Of a DNA stretch of 64,000 nucleotides, positions 18,729 through 26,629 are shown piece by piece. This stretch comes from Crossiella cryophila. GTDB taxonomy: Bacteria; Actinomycetota; Actinomycetes; Mycobacteriales; Pseudonocardiaceae. Where the stretch lies: the NCBI RefSeq assembly GCF_014204915.1, contig NZ_JACHMH010000001.1, positions 9,895,501 through 9,959,500 of the forward strand, written 5' to 3'. Under the pieces are notes generated by a model. It saw only the letters and a list, made by a program, of their open reading frames with translations, had not been told where the DNA came from and ran no database searches. Numbering within the stretch: the first letter of the stretch is position 1; every line of letters starts with the position of its first letter. The position numbers were made by a program, and so were the translations under genes.

Positions 18729-19058
18729 TCAGCGGGTGCAGCTGATCACCACGTTGGCGGTGAAGTAACCGGCCCCGTGCGGGTTGATCCGGCTGTAGGT
18801 GGTCACGCACTGGCTCTCCACGTAGCCCTGCAGCGCGGCGGAGTGCAGGGCGTAGTCCATCGCCTGCTTGAGCGCCTTCTTGCCCGAGCCGATGGCCGAG
18901 CCCGAACCGCTGAAGATCTGCGTCTCCAGCGTGCCGGCCTCGCTCGCGGCGACCGGGGCGGCGTTGAGGGCGGGTGCGGCCTGCGCCGCGACCGGGGCCA
19001 GCATCGCCAGACCGGCGAAGGTCGCGGCCAGCACACCTCGTCGAACCATGGAACCCAT
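18729..19058 (-). CDS. Small exported cysteine protein (tandem copy 2)
   Basis: 109-residue protein with a Sec signal peptide (VRRGVLAATFAGLAMLAPVAAQA). The mature domain is LETQIFSGSGS, a helix (KKALKQAMDYALHSAALQGY), SQCVTTYS and a final ANVVISCTR. The two cysteines bracket the last strands and probably form a disulfide. It is a near-identical tandem copy of 19107-19436, offset by 378 bases and including the ribosome site. Function unknown. Confidence 0.85.
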   Translation of the reverse strand: MGSMVRRGVLAATFAGLAMLAPVAAQAAPALNAAPVAASEAGTLETQIFSGSGSAIGSGKKALKQAMDYALHSAALQGYVESQCVTTYSRINPHGAGYFTANVVISCTR

Positions 19059-19106
19059 TGCTTGTCTCTCCCCTGTTCGTTCCGGACCGACGTAGTCGCG
19101 CCTACG

Positions 19107-19436
19107 TCAGCGGGTACAGCTGATGACCACGTTGGCGCTGAAGTAGCCCGCGCCGTGCGAGTGGGTCCGGCTGTAGGTGGTCACGCACTGGCTCTCCACG
19201 TAGCCCTGCAGCGCGGCGGCGTGCAGGGCGTAGTCCATCGCCTGCCGCAGGGCCCGCTTGGGCGAGCCGCCCGCGGAACCCGAACCGCTGAAGATCTGCG
19301 TCTCCAGCGCGCCGGCCTCGCTCGCGGCGACCGGAGCGGAGTGGGCGGCGGGTGCGGCCTGCGCCGCCACCGGGGCCAGCATCGCCAGACCGGCGAAGGT
19401 CGCGGCCAGCACACCCCGTCGAACCATGGAACCCAT
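19107..19436 (-). CDS. Small exported cysteine protein (tandem copy 1)
   Basis: 109-residue exported protein nearly identical to its neighbour at 18729: same signal peptide, same SGSGS, AMDYALHAAALQGYVESQC and ANVVISCTR. Differences cluster around residues 30-36 and 60-66, and in the loop SRTHSHGAGYF versus SRINPHGAGYF. The ATG at 19436 corresponds to the duplicate's start; the longer reading frame upstream overlaps the preceding gene and is unlikely. Function unknown. Confidence 0.85.
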   Translation of the reverse strand: MGSMVRRGVLAATFAGLAMLAPVAAQAAPAAHSAPVAASEAGALETQIFSGSGSAGGSPKRALRQAMDYALHAAALQGYVESQCVTTYSRTHSHGAGYFSANVVISCTR

Positions 19437-19462
19437 TGCTTGTCTCTTTTCTGGTTCTGGAC

Positions 19463-19720
19463 TCACGCACTCCTGCCCAGCTGGGCGAAGGAGTTCCTCG
19501 ACTGACGACAGCCGAGCACGACATATCCGGCGACCACCCGGTTCACGGGCTCCGCGCAACCGCTCAGCACGACCTCGCACCGCTCGGACGGGAAACCCGC
19601 GGTCCTGGCCTGGAACAACGCGTTCTGCCGCGCCCTGGCCAGCGCTTCACGGCGGTTCTCCCCGAACCCGTTCCCGATGAAGGCCGCGACCAGCGAAGGC
19701 CGTCCGCGACCGTTGTTCAT
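19463..19720 (-). CDS. Small cysteine protein, family member without signal peptide (B)
   Basis: 85-residue protein without a signal peptide. FIGNGFGENRREALARARQ, AGFPSERCEVVLSGC and GYVVLGCR are almost the same as in 18364-18630. Its ATG overlaps the stop of the exported gene 19717-20013 as ATGA, so an exported and a non-exported member are made from one coupled message. Function unknown; a cytosolic partner or antagonist of the exported protein is one possibility. Confidence 0.82.
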   Translation of the reverse strand: MNNGRGRPSLVAAFIGNGFGENRREALARARQNALFQARTAGFPSERCEVVLSGCAEPVNRVVAGYVVLGCRQSRNSFAQLGRSA

Positions 19721-20013
19721 CGCTGGCAGAAGACGTTCGCGGTGCCGAACCAGAGGCCGATGACGCTGCTCGGCCTGGTGCTGGAGCTGTGCAGGTAGCA
19801 CTGCGAACGCTGGAAACCGGCCGAGACCGCCTGGCTGAAGGCGAAGTTCGCCGCACTGGCGACGGCGCCGCCCGGGGTGGTGTTCTGCGCGGTCGCGGTG
19901 AACATGCGGGTCTCCCGCACCGACGTCGTCCCGGCGTCGGCGGCGAGTGCAGGCGCGGCGGCGCTCAGCACGGCGCCGGTGGCCAGCACGGCGGCACACA
20001 GCAACTTCTTCAT
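19717..20013 (-). CDS. Small exported cysteine protein (C)
   Basis: 98-residue protein with signal peptide MKKLLCAAVLATGAVLSAAA. The mature domain has TRMFTATAQN, a helix ending FSQAVSAGFQRSQC and a final TANVFCQR, the same layout as the other exported members. It has a GGGGGAAC ribosome site. It follows two strong hairpins in the 325-base gap behind 20339-20620. Function unknown. Confidence 0.82.
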   Translation of the reverse strand: MKKLLCAAVLATGAVLSAAAPALAADAGTTSVRETRMFTATAQNTTPGGAVASAANFAFSQAVSAGFQRSQCYLHSSSTRPSSVIGLWFGTANVFCQR

Positions 20014-20073
20014 GGTTGTTCCCCCTGCGTTTCTTCAAGACCGCCGACCCCACCGGCCGACGGAGAAAGGGCC

Positions 20074-20109
20074 GGGATGGCCTCCGGTGCACACACGGGA
20101 GGCCATCCC
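20074..20109 (-). terminator. Hairpin between small exported genes (second)
   Basis: GGGATGGCCTCC at 20074-20085 pairs perfectly with 20098-20109 (12 bp, 12-base loop). On the minus strand it is followed by GGCCCTTTC. It is a likely terminator or processing hairpin. Confidence 0.6.
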
Positions 20110-20214
20110 GCTGAACGCCTGGCCGGGGCGGCACCCGACCGACAGGTTTCGCTGGGGGGCGTGAACGCCACCGATCGACGGCGGCCAGCGCCGGGCCAGA
20201 CGTTCGTGAAAGGG

Positions 20215-20253
20215 CCGCCGGGGCGTCCGACTGGGGGGCGCACGCCCCGGCGG
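20215..20253 (-). terminator. Hairpin between small exported genes (first)
   Basis: CCGCCGGGGCGT at 20215-20226 pairs perfectly with ACGCCCCGGCGG at 20242-20253 (12 bp, 15-base loop). On the minus strand GGCCCTTTC follows, as at the second hairpin. It lies about 85 bases after the stop of 20339-20620. Confidence 0.6.
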
Positions 20254-20338
20254 CGGTGTCCTCACGGTTTCGACCAGGACCGGCATCCCCCCTGTGGTAG
20301 CCGGCCACGCGGGTCAACGCGTGAGGAGTCTGGTCAAC

Positions 20339-20620
20339 TCAGATGCATGCCACGACCGCGTGGCCCTCCCAGTACGGGGGCAGCAGCGGCTGCGCGCTGT
20401 ACTGGGTCAGGTGGCAGCGCGAGGCGGTGTAGCCGCCGGCCGCCGCCGCCCGGAAAGCGTTGTTCTGGGCCTTCTGGATGGCCTCCTCGCGCTGTTGCGC
20501 CAGGCTGCGACCCTCGAAGCTGGCCGCGAGCGCCGAGGTCCCACCGACCTCGGCGGCCTGTGCGGCCGGGGCGAACCCCAGCGCGGCAGCCACCACGAGC
20601 ACTCCTGCGAGCTTCCGCAT
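20339..20620 (-). CDS. Small exported cysteine protein (D)
   Basis: 93-residue protein with a signal peptide (MRKLAGVLVVAAALGFAPAAQA). The mature part is LAASFEGRS, helix EEAIQKAQNNAFRAAAAGGY, then TASRCHLTQYS and a final HAVVACI. This is the most diverged member of the six. It has a GGGGGAG ribosome site. It is the gene closest to, and divergent from, the EspR-like regulator, so it may be the most directly controlled. Function unknown. Confidence 0.8.
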   Translation of the reverse strand: MRKLAGVLVVAAALGFAPAAQAAEVGGTSALAASFEGRSLAQQREEAIQKAQNNAFRAAAAGGYTASRCHLTQYSAQPLLPPYWEGHAVVACI

Positions 20621-20801
20621 GTCTCCCCCTGCTCGTCAGCCTTGGTCGACTGACTTCCCCTTGGTCATTCATCTCAGCTAACGTTGCCTGGACACAAGTT
20701 AGACCCGCATGACACGGGCTGTCAACTGACGTGGATGAGTTCCCTCCAACTCGTTCACTTCAGTTGATGCCCGCCGGACTTCCACACCCACAGAGGCGCA
20801 G
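20621..20801. promoter_or_regulatory. Divergent promoter region with nested palindromes
   Basis: TCAACTGA (20722-20729) is mirrored by TCAGTTGA (20760-20767). Inside this pair, GAGTT and AACTC flank CCCTCC near 20736-20751. A further CTAAC/GTTAG pair lies near 20678-20702. These are candidate operators between the small exported gene (minus) and the EspR-like regulator (plus), possibly for autoregulation. Confidence 0.5.
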
Positions 20802-21248
20802 ATGACCGACGAGCAGGACCGCCAGCCAGAAGCCGGCACGCTCGCCGAACGGATCGACCACCTTTTCCAGGTGATCCGTCGCCCCAACGGCGAGCAGCAC
20901 AGCCATGAAGAGGTAGCGAAGGCCTGCCGGGACAGCACCGGTGAGACCTTCTCCGCGACCTACCTCTGGCAACTGCGCACCGGCCGCAGGGACAACCCGA
21001 CCAAGCGGCACCTGGAGGCCCTGGCCGGTTTCTTCCAGGTGCCACCGGCTTATTTCTTCGACGACGAACAGGGGGCCGCGATCGCCAAAGAGCTGGAGAT
21101 ACTCGGTGCGCTACGCAACAGCGCGGTGCGCGATGTGGCACTGCGCGCGGTGAACCTCTCCGAGGAGGGCCTTGGCACGATCACCGACATCATCGATGCT
21201 ATTGCACGCAGGGAGGCGCAACGGGGCGAAAGCGAGGGTGCTCGCTGA
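20802..21248 (+). CDS. EspR-like XRE-family DNA-binding regulator
   Basis: 148-residue protein: an N-terminal helix-turn-helix (about residues 12-85: AERIDHLFQVIRRPNGEQHSHEEV, then TYLWQLRTGRRDNPTKRHLEAL) and FFQVPPAYFFDDE before a C-terminal helical dimerisation region. This resembles mycobacterial EspR, a nucleoid-associated regulator of secretion genes, in length and in the YLxQLRxGxRxNP and FFxxxxxYFxDDE motifs. It is the first gene of a likely operon with the ImmA-like protease and the membrane protein. Confidence 0.85.
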   Translation: MTDEQDRQPEAGTLAERIDHLFQVIRRPNGEQHSHEEVAKACRDSTGETFSATYLWQLRTGRRDNPTKRHLEALAGFFQVPPAYFFDDEQGAAIAKELEILGALRNSAVRDVALRAVNLSEEGLGTITDIIDAIARREAQRGESEGAR

Positions 21249-21264
21249 CGCCAAGGGGAGAGAC

Positions 21265-21768
21265 GTGCGGTACTCGCGAAACGCGCTGTGGCGGCGCTGC
21301 GCTCAGCTGGTGTCCACTGTGGACATTCCAGAGCCATTCGACGTGCCGCTGCTGGTCGAGTCGCTGGCGGCCAAACGGGGTCGGCCGATCGAGCTGATCC
21401 CGTTGGCCGCCAGGCCGAACACGCCGTGCGGGGTGCTGGCCGCCACCGACCGGGCGGACTACGTCTTCTACTCCGTGGACACCTCGCCACTGCACCAGGA
21501 GCACATCCTGTTGCACGAGCTGGGCCATTTGCTCTGCGGCCACGCGGGTGACGGCGAACTGCACGAGACGGTGGCCCAGCTGCTGATGCCGAACCTGCCG
21601 GTGGAGCTGGTGCGCCGGGTGCTGGGCCGGACGGGCTACGCGCAGGAGCAGGAGCAGGAGGCCGAACTGGTGGCCTCGCTGATCATGCACCGGGCCCGGC
21701 GGGCGCGACCGGCGCCGGTCAGCGGCGAACTGGAACGGCTGCGTTCGGCGTTCGGACCGGGGGTCTGA
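21265..21768 (+). CDS. ImmA/IrrE-type metalloprotease
   Basis: 167-residue protein with HEXXH zinc motif LLHELGHLLCGH near the middle and a downstream Glu-rich helix (EQEQEAELVASLIM) likely to supply the third ligand. ImmA/IrrE proteases cleave XRE-type repressors to relieve repression, so the neighbouring EspR-like protein is the natural candidate substrate (inference). The GTG start at 21265 has GGGGAGA upstream. A GTCCACTGTGGAC palindrome lies within the gene at 21312. Confidence 0.87.
   Translation: MRYSRNALWRRCAQLVSTVDIPEPFDVPLLVESLAAKRGRPIELIPLAARPNTPCGVLAATDRADYVFYSVDTSPLHQEHILLHELGHLLCGHAGDGELHETVAQLLMPNLPVELVRRVLGRTGYAQEQEQEAELVASLIMHRARRARPAPVSGELERLRSAFGPGV
21312..21324. repeat. 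GTCCACTGTGGAC palindrome, copy 2
   Basis: A perfect copy inside the ImmA-like coding sequence, encoding the VSTVDI segment. Confidence 0.8.
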
Positions 21769-21769
21769 G

Positions 21770-22948
21770 GTGATCAGTTACATCAGTGCCGGACTGCTGG
21801 TGCTGATCAGCGTGGGCAAGTTGCTGGCCAGCAGGGGCGGACCGCCCAGCCCCGGCATGCGCTACCTGATCGGCTTCTTCCTGAGCCTGGCCGCCGGCCT
21901 GGTCATCGCGGCCGATCCGACCACCCCGCTGATCATGGCGATCGAGCCGTTCCCGCTGACCGGACGGCTGGTGTCCAACGCCTGCCAGATGCTGGCGGTG
22001 CACTTCCTGGTCCGGCTGGCCCGCTCCACCCAGACCCCGGAGCCGCGGACCAGGTTGTGGCCGCTGCTGCTGTGCTGGCTGGCGATGACCGGGCTGATGC
22101 TGCACCTGACCCAGAAGCTGCCGGAGTACATCGCCAACGGCGGCACGGACCTGGCCTTCTACCCGAGCGTGGCCGGCTATCAGGCGGTGCTGGTCGGGTA
22201 CGGGGTGACCTGCCTGGTGATGTTCACCAGGGTGATCATCAAGCACGCCCGGCAGTGCCCGCCCGGCACCTTCCGCACCGGTCTGCGGATGATCGGGCTG
22301 GCCGGGGTGACCACGGTGGTGTGGGGGCTGGCGGCCGGACTGCCCTCGGTGTGGCTGGTGCTCTTCCGCACCGAACTGGGTTTGTTCATGCCGCTGGCCC
22401 GCGCGCTCGGGCTGGTGGTGGCGCTGCTGTGGGTGGTGGGCGCGGTGCTGACCACCTGGCAGGGCGTGCTGGAGCGGCCGCGCCGGTGGCTGGCGGCCTA
22501 TCGCGGCTACCGGGCGGTGACGCCGCTGTGGTCGGTGCTGGTGCGCGCGCTGCCGGGGATCGTGCTGGCCTCGCCGCCGGGCTGGCCGGTGCGGATCGAG
22601 TTCGCGCTGTACCGGCGGCTGATCGAGATCAGGGACGCCTTCCTGACCCTGCGCGCGCAGGTGCCGCCGGAGGTGCCGGACTGGGTGCGCGCGGCGGCCC
22701 GGCGGCACGGGGTGGCCGCGGTGCCCGCGGTGCTGGCCGCGGCCGAACTGGCCGCGGCGCTGGCCGTGCGGGAGACCGGCCAGCGCTGGCCGCAACCGGC
22801 GGTGGACACGGCCGCGTCGACGGCCAGCATCGAGGCCGAGACGGCCTGGCTGACCGAGGTCTCGGCCGCCTTCGCCGACTCGCCGGTTGTAGCCGAGGTC
22901 AGGGCCCGCGCCGGAGCGACCTACGTCACAACGGCCGAAGCCGCCTGA
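21770..22948 (+). CDS. Seven-helix membrane protein with DUF6545-like tail (MAB_1171c type)
   Basis: 392-residue protein: seven hydrophobic helices over residues 1-235, then a cytosolic helical domain (YRRLIEIRDAFLTLR near residue 285, ending with an Ala-rich region). This architecture is annotated in actinobacteria as MAB_1171c family putative transporter with a DUF6545 tail; transport has not been shown as far as I know. Its GTG start is one base after the ImmA-like stop, so it is co-translated. It could be the membrane sensor that signals to the protease-regulator pair. Confidence 0.82.
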   Translation: MISYISAGLLVLISVGKLLASRGGPPSPGMRYLIGFFLSLAAGLVIAADPTTPLIMAIEPFPLTGRLVSNACQMLAVHFLVRLARSTQTPEPRTRLWPLLLCWLAMTGLMLHLTQKLPEYIANGGTDLAFYPSVAGYQAVLVGYGVTCLVMFTRVIIKHARQCPPGTFRTGLRMIGLAGVTTVVWGLAAGLPSVWLVLFRTELGLFMPLARALGLVVALLWVVGAVLTTWQGVLERPRRWLAAYRGYRAVTPLWSVLVRALPGIVLASPPGWPVRIEFALYRRLIEIRDAFLTLRAQVPPEVPDWVRAAARRHGVAAVPAVLAAAELAAALAVRETGQRWPQPAVDTAASTASIEAETAWLTEVSAAFADSPVVAEVRARAGATYVTTAEAA

Positions 22949-23035
22949 TTTTTGTAGGTCTCCGACAATTTCGCCCGGGTCCGCGCCGAGTTAGGGTCAG
23001 CGGGCAAGAGATCCCACGTCTCCTGGAGGTCACGG

Positions 23036-23608
23036 GTGTCCGTGCTCACCGTCTCACCGCAGCGCCGGGTCCTGGCCGACCTGGTGCCCGGCGCCCTGGT
23101 CCGCGATATCGCGCTGGTGCTCGGCGGCGCCGCGCTGACCGGCCTGGCCGCGCAGATCGCGGTGCCCATCCCGGGCAGCCCGGTGCCGGTGACCGCCCAG
23201 ACCTTCGCCGCCCTGCTGGTGGGCGCGACCCTGGGCTGGCAGCGCGGCGCGCTGTCCATGCTGGTCTACCTGCTGGCCGGCCTGGCAGGCGTGCCCTGGC
23301 ACACCAGCGCGGGCTCGGCCACCATCGGCTACATCGTCGGCTTCGTACTGGCAGGCGCCCTGGTCGGCGCGCTGGCCCAGCGCGGCGGCGACCGCACCCC
23401 ACTGCGCACCGCGGGCACCATGCTGCTGGGCAACGCGGTGATCTACGCCGTCGGCGTGCCCTGGCTGATGCTCGCGGCCGACTTCACCGTGTCCGAGGCC
23501 CTGGTCAAGGGCCTGCTGCCGTTCCTGATCGGCGACCTGGTCAAGACCGCCCTCGCCGCCGGGCTGCTGCCGGCCGCCTGGGCGCTGGTGGGTCGTCGCG
23601 ACTCCTGA
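23036..23608 (+). CDS. bioY: Biotin transporter S-component BioY
   Basis: 190-residue six-helix substrate-binding component of an ECF-type biotin importer. Visible motifs are ALTGLAAQIAVPIPGSPVPVTAQTFAAL in the first helices, GWQRGALSMLVYLLAGLAGVP, and LLPFLIGDLVKTALAAGLLP near the end. No A or T components lie beside it, so it acts alone or with shared modules elsewhere. It starts at GTG with GGAGG upstream. A strong terminator follows. Confidence 0.93.
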   Translation: MSVLTVSPQRRVLADLVPGALVRDIALVLGGAALTGLAAQIAVPIPGSPVPVTAQTFAALLVGATLGWQRGALSMLVYLLAGLAGVPWHTSAGSATIGYIVGFVLAGALVGALAQRGGDRTPLRTAGTMLLGNAVIYAVGVPWLMLAADFTVSEALVKGLLPFLIGDLVKTALAAGLLPAAWALVGRRDS

Positions 23609-23624
23609 TCTCCGCCTGGAGTGA

Positions 23625-23653
23625 AAGGCCCCCGGTCGCCACCCGGGGGCCTT
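23625..23653 (+). terminator. Terminator after bioY
   Basis: AAGGCCCCCGG pairs with CCGGGGGCCTT over 11 bp with an eight-base loop, directly downstream of bioY. Confidence 0.8.
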
Positions 23654-23679
23654 CGGCGTCTTACCGCCACACTGGAGGC

Positions 23680-23889
23680 GTGATCGCCGACCCCGCAATC
23701 ATCAGCTTCCGGCCAGACGCGGAGACCCATGTGGCACCGCACGAGCTGATGCGGGCCAGCCATACCGACCGCAGCACGGTGATCCGGCGCGCGATTGCGC
23801 TGGCCGCGCACGAAGTGGCGGCCAGCGACAGTGACCGTGCCGAACTGAGCACGGTGCGGGCGGAGTTGGCAGACCTGTGCCCCTGGTGA
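23680..23889 (+). CDS. Small ribbon-helix-helix-like protein
   Basis: 69-residue protein starting at GTG with CTGGAGG upstream. The middle, TDRSTVIRRAIALAAHEVA, resembles the SxxxVIRxAI helix of ribbon-helix-helix DNA-binding proteins (ParD/CopG antitoxins). No toxin gene follows, so a stand-alone regulator or orphan antitoxin is possible. Small size makes the call tentative. Confidence 0.5.
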   Translation: MIADPAIISFRPDAETHVAPHELMRASHTDRSTVIRRAIALAAHEVAASDSDRAELSTVRAELADLCPW

Positions 23890-23930
23890 TTCAGCCGGGC
23901 GTGTGCCCTCGGGAAGCTCCCGCAGCCGCC

Positions 23931-23971
23931 GAGTGTTTGCCGATGTCGTACGCCTGATTGGCCGTTGTGGA
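23931..23971 (-). repeat. 22-bp repeat array, left arm (degenerate, 2 units)
   Basis: T-rich orientation: boxes TGCC at about 23938 and GGCC at 23960, 22 bases apart, with a CGTACG core between them. It faces the array at 24012. Confidence 0.75.
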
Positions 23972-24011
23972 CGCGAGAATCCGAGGCACGCCAGCCCTGT
24001 CGTACCGGTAG

Positions 24012-24068
24012 ACCCAAACCTGCGTACCACTTTGGCCAACGTGGCGTACGAGTTCGGCCAACACTCCG
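24012..24068 (+). repeat. 22-bp repeat array, right arm (2-3 units)
   Basis: GGCCAAC boxes at about 24034 and 24056 (22 bases) with a degenerate third at 24012. It lies just before the stop of the convergent GH3 gene and mirrors the array at 23931. Confidence 0.82.
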
Positions 24069-24072
24069 GGGG

Positions 24073-26538
24073 TCAGTGCACGGTGACCACCGCGGTCAGC
24101 GGCAGGTCCCGGCTGCTGCGCCCGATCTCGGCCAGGTAGCTGCCGTGTTCCCGGACCCAGTCGCCGCGCTGCTCGTCGTAGACGGCGAAGGCCTTGGCCG
24201 CCAAGGCGATCTCCACCTCCACCGTCTCCCCCGGGCCGGCCTCGGCCACCGCGAACCCGGCCAGCACCCGGGGTGGGCGGTCGTAGCGGCTGGCGTGCCG
24301 GCCCAGGTAGACCTGGACGATCTCGCGGCCGGGGCGGGTGCCGGTGTTGGTCAGGGTGACCCGGACCGGGACGGGCTCGCCGGTGTGCAGGGTGGCGGCG
24401 GAGATCGCGGGGGTGGCCTGCGCGGCCACGTAGTCCCAGGTGGTGTAGCCCAGGCCGTGGCCGAAGCAGAAGGCCGGGTCCAGGCGGTGCTGGTCGTAGG
24501 CGCGGTAGCCGATCAGCAGGCCCTCGGCGTAGTGCAGCACGCCCTCGGTGGGGGTGGTGTCCAGGACCGGGGCCTGTTCGGCCGTGCGCGGGAAGGTGGT
24601 GGGCAGGCGGCCGCCGGGTTCGGCCCGGCCGTGCAGCACGTCGGCCAGGGCGTGACCGGCTTCCTGGCCGGGGAACCAGGTGTAGAGGATCGCGGCGACC
24701 TCGTCGGCCCAGGGCATCAGCACCGGTGAGCCCGCGTTGACCACGACCACGGTGCGTGGGTTGGCCGCGGCGACCCGGCGGATCAGCTCGTCCTGGCCTG
24801 GCGGGAGTTCCAGGGTGGTGCGGTCGTGCGACTCGCTCTCCAGGTCGGCGTTGGTGCCGACCACGACCACCGCCACCTCGGCCGCCGCGGCCTGCCGGAC
24901 CGCCTCGGCCAGCTCGGCCTCGGCGTCCCGGCCGGGGGCGCGGTGGGTGAGGCCGCAACGCAGGTAGCCGTGTGGGGCGGCGATCGGCAGGTGCGCCACC
25001 ACCAGTTCCACCGGAGTGTCCACATCGGACAGTTCGATGGCGCCGAGCTGCTCGGTGATGTTGTCGAAGCTGTCCACCAGGCTGCCCCAGCCCGCGCGCA
25101 CCGGTTCGACGATCCGCTGCCCGGCCACGGTGAGGCTGGTCGGGCCGAGCGCGGTGACGCCGAAGGTGTGCGTGCCCGCGACCCGCGGCCGGTAGTGCGC
25201 GCGCATGGTCACCTGGAGGTCGGCCCGGCGCCATTGCTGTTCGGGCAGGCCGAGCCAGGCCAGCCGGGCGGTCTCCCGGTGCTCGCTGCCCAGGAACTCG
25301 CCGTCCGTGGTGCGGTACTCGACCCGGAAGCCGGGTTCGCCGGTCTCCGGGTCGGTGCAGTCGGCCAGGTTGATCAGCGGTTGCCGACCGCCGGGCCGGA
25401 CGCCCTCGACCGGGTCCAGGCCGAGGCCCTGTGCGAAGCTGACCACCCGGCGCGGGGACAGGTCGGCGCTGCCGCCGCCGCGGGTGGCGGTGTGCGCGGC
25501 GTTCGGGCCGATCAGCGCGATCCGGGTGCCCTCGGCCAGTGGCAGCAGGGCGTTCTCGTTGCGCAGCAGCACCATGCCGCGGGTGGCGGCCTCGCGCAGC
25601 AGGTCGGTCTGCACGGCCGAGCCGACCGGGTAGGGGCTGGTCACCTCGGGCACCGGGAAGCCGTCCAGCACACCGGTCTCGGCGGCCAGCCTGAGCAACC
25701 GCAAGACCTTGTCGTCGATCTCGGACTCGGGTACCTCGCCGGCGCGCACGGCCTGGACGAGCTGCTCGCCCCACGGGCCGTCCGGGCCCGGCATGACCAG
25801 GTCCAGGCCGCCGGTTGCCGAGTCGGCGGTGCTGCGGGCGGCGGTCCAGTCCGAGACGATCGGGCCCTGGAAGCCCCATTCGCCCTTGAGCACGCCGACC
25901 TGGAGCGGGTGGTTCTCGGTCATCGTGGTGCCGCGCACCGCGTTGTAGGCGGCCATCACCACCTTGACCCCGCCTGCCCGCACCACCGCCTCGAACGGGG
26001 CCAGGTACAGCTCGCGCAGCGCGCGTTCGGCCAGGTCCACGCTGAGGGTGAAGCGCTGGTTCTCCGAGTCGTTGGCCACGAAGTGCTTGGCGCAGGCCGC
26101 GACCCCGCCCGCCTGCACCCCGCGCACGTAGGCCAGGCCGATCTCGCTGACCAGCAGCGGATCCTCGGAGAAGCACTCGAAGTGACGGCCGCCCAGCGGG
26201 CTGCGGTGCAGGTTGATGGTGGGCGCGAGCAGCACCTGGGCGCCCTTGGCCCTGGTCTCCTCGGCCAGCAGCAGGCCGATCCGGTGCACCAGCGCGGTGT
26301 CCCAGGTGGCGGCCAGCGCGGTCGGGCTGGGGGTGTGCGCGGAGGGGTCGCGCTCGTCGAAGTGGGTGCCGCGGGCGCCTGCCGGGCCGTCGGTCATCAC
26401 CAGGCGACGCAGGCCGATCCTGGGCTCGGCGGGCAGGCCCCAGGCGTCGGCGCCGGTGAGCAGGCGGATTTTGCCGGGTAGGTCGAGTGCGCCGATCAGG
26501 GCCTTCAGCCGGTCCTCGATTGTGTCGGCGCTGCTCAT
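24073..26538 (-). CDS. Glycoside hydrolase family 3 beta-glycosidase with PA14-like insert
   Basis: 821-residue cytosolic enzyme (no signal peptide). The N-terminal GH3 barrel carries GGRHFECFSEDPLL, CAKHFVANDSENQR and the nucleophile Asp in GPIVSDWTAA near residue 235. The second domain follows with RNENALLPLAEGTRIALIGPNA. A PA14-like carbohydrate-binding insert lies at about residues 400-540 (AHYRPRVAGTHTFGVTALG). It ends with a fibronectin-III-like domain. Intracellular GH3 enzymes with PA14 usually cleave imported beta-linked disaccharides or glycosides. ATG at 26538 has GGAGGAG upstream. Confidence 0.93.
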   Translation of the reverse strand: MSSADTIEDRLKALIGALDLPGKIRLLTGADAWGLPAEPRIGLRRLVMTDGPAGARGTHFDERDPSAHTPSPTALAATWDTALVHRIGLLLAEETRAKGAQVLLAPTINLHRSPLGGRHFECFSEDPLLVSEIGLAYVRGVQAGGVAACAKHFVANDSENQRFTLSVDLAERALRELYLAPFEAVVRAGGVKVVMAAYNAVRGTTMTENHPLQVGVLKGEWGFQGPIVSDWTAARSTADSATGGLDLVMPGPDGPWGEQLVQAVRAGEVPESEIDDKVLRLLRLAAETGVLDGFPVPEVTSPYPVGSAVQTDLLREAATRGMVLLRNENALLPLAEGTRIALIGPNAAHTATRGGGSADLSPRRVVSFAQGLGLDPVEGVRPGGRQPLINLADCTDPETGEPGFRVEYRTTDGEFLGSEHRETARLAWLGLPEQQWRRADLQVTMRAHYRPRVAGTHTFGVTALGPTSLTVAGQRIVEPVRAGWGSLVDSFDNITEQLGAIELSDVDTPVELVVAHLPIAAPHGYLRCGLTHRAPGRDAEAELAEAVRQAAAAEVAVVVVGTNADLESESHDRTTLELPPGQDELIRRVAAANPRTVVVVNAGSPVLMPWADEVAAILYTWFPGQEAGHALADVLHGRAEPGGRLPTTFPRTAEQAPVLDTTPTEGVLHYAEGLLIGYRAYDQHRLDPAFCFGHGLGYTTWDYVAAQATPAISAATLHTGEPVPVRVTLTNTGTRPGREIVQVYLGRHASRYDRPPRVLAGFAVAEAGPGETVEVEIALAAKAFAVYDEQRGDWVREHGSYLAEIGRSSRDLPLTAVVTVH

Positions 26539-26629
26539 CCAGGCTCCTCCAGACATCGTTGTACTGGCTGCGACACCACCGTATCGCCGGAGGACGGGCT
26601 TGTCGGCGGCGCGCGGTAGCGTTCTTCGC

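Larger units (their letters stand above)
20014..20338. other. Non-coding gap with two strong hairpins
   Basis: I see no gene in these 325 bases. They hold two long perfect hairpins (listed separately), both followed on the minus strand by GGCCCTTTC, separating the first small exported gene from the rest of the run. Confidence 0.65.
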
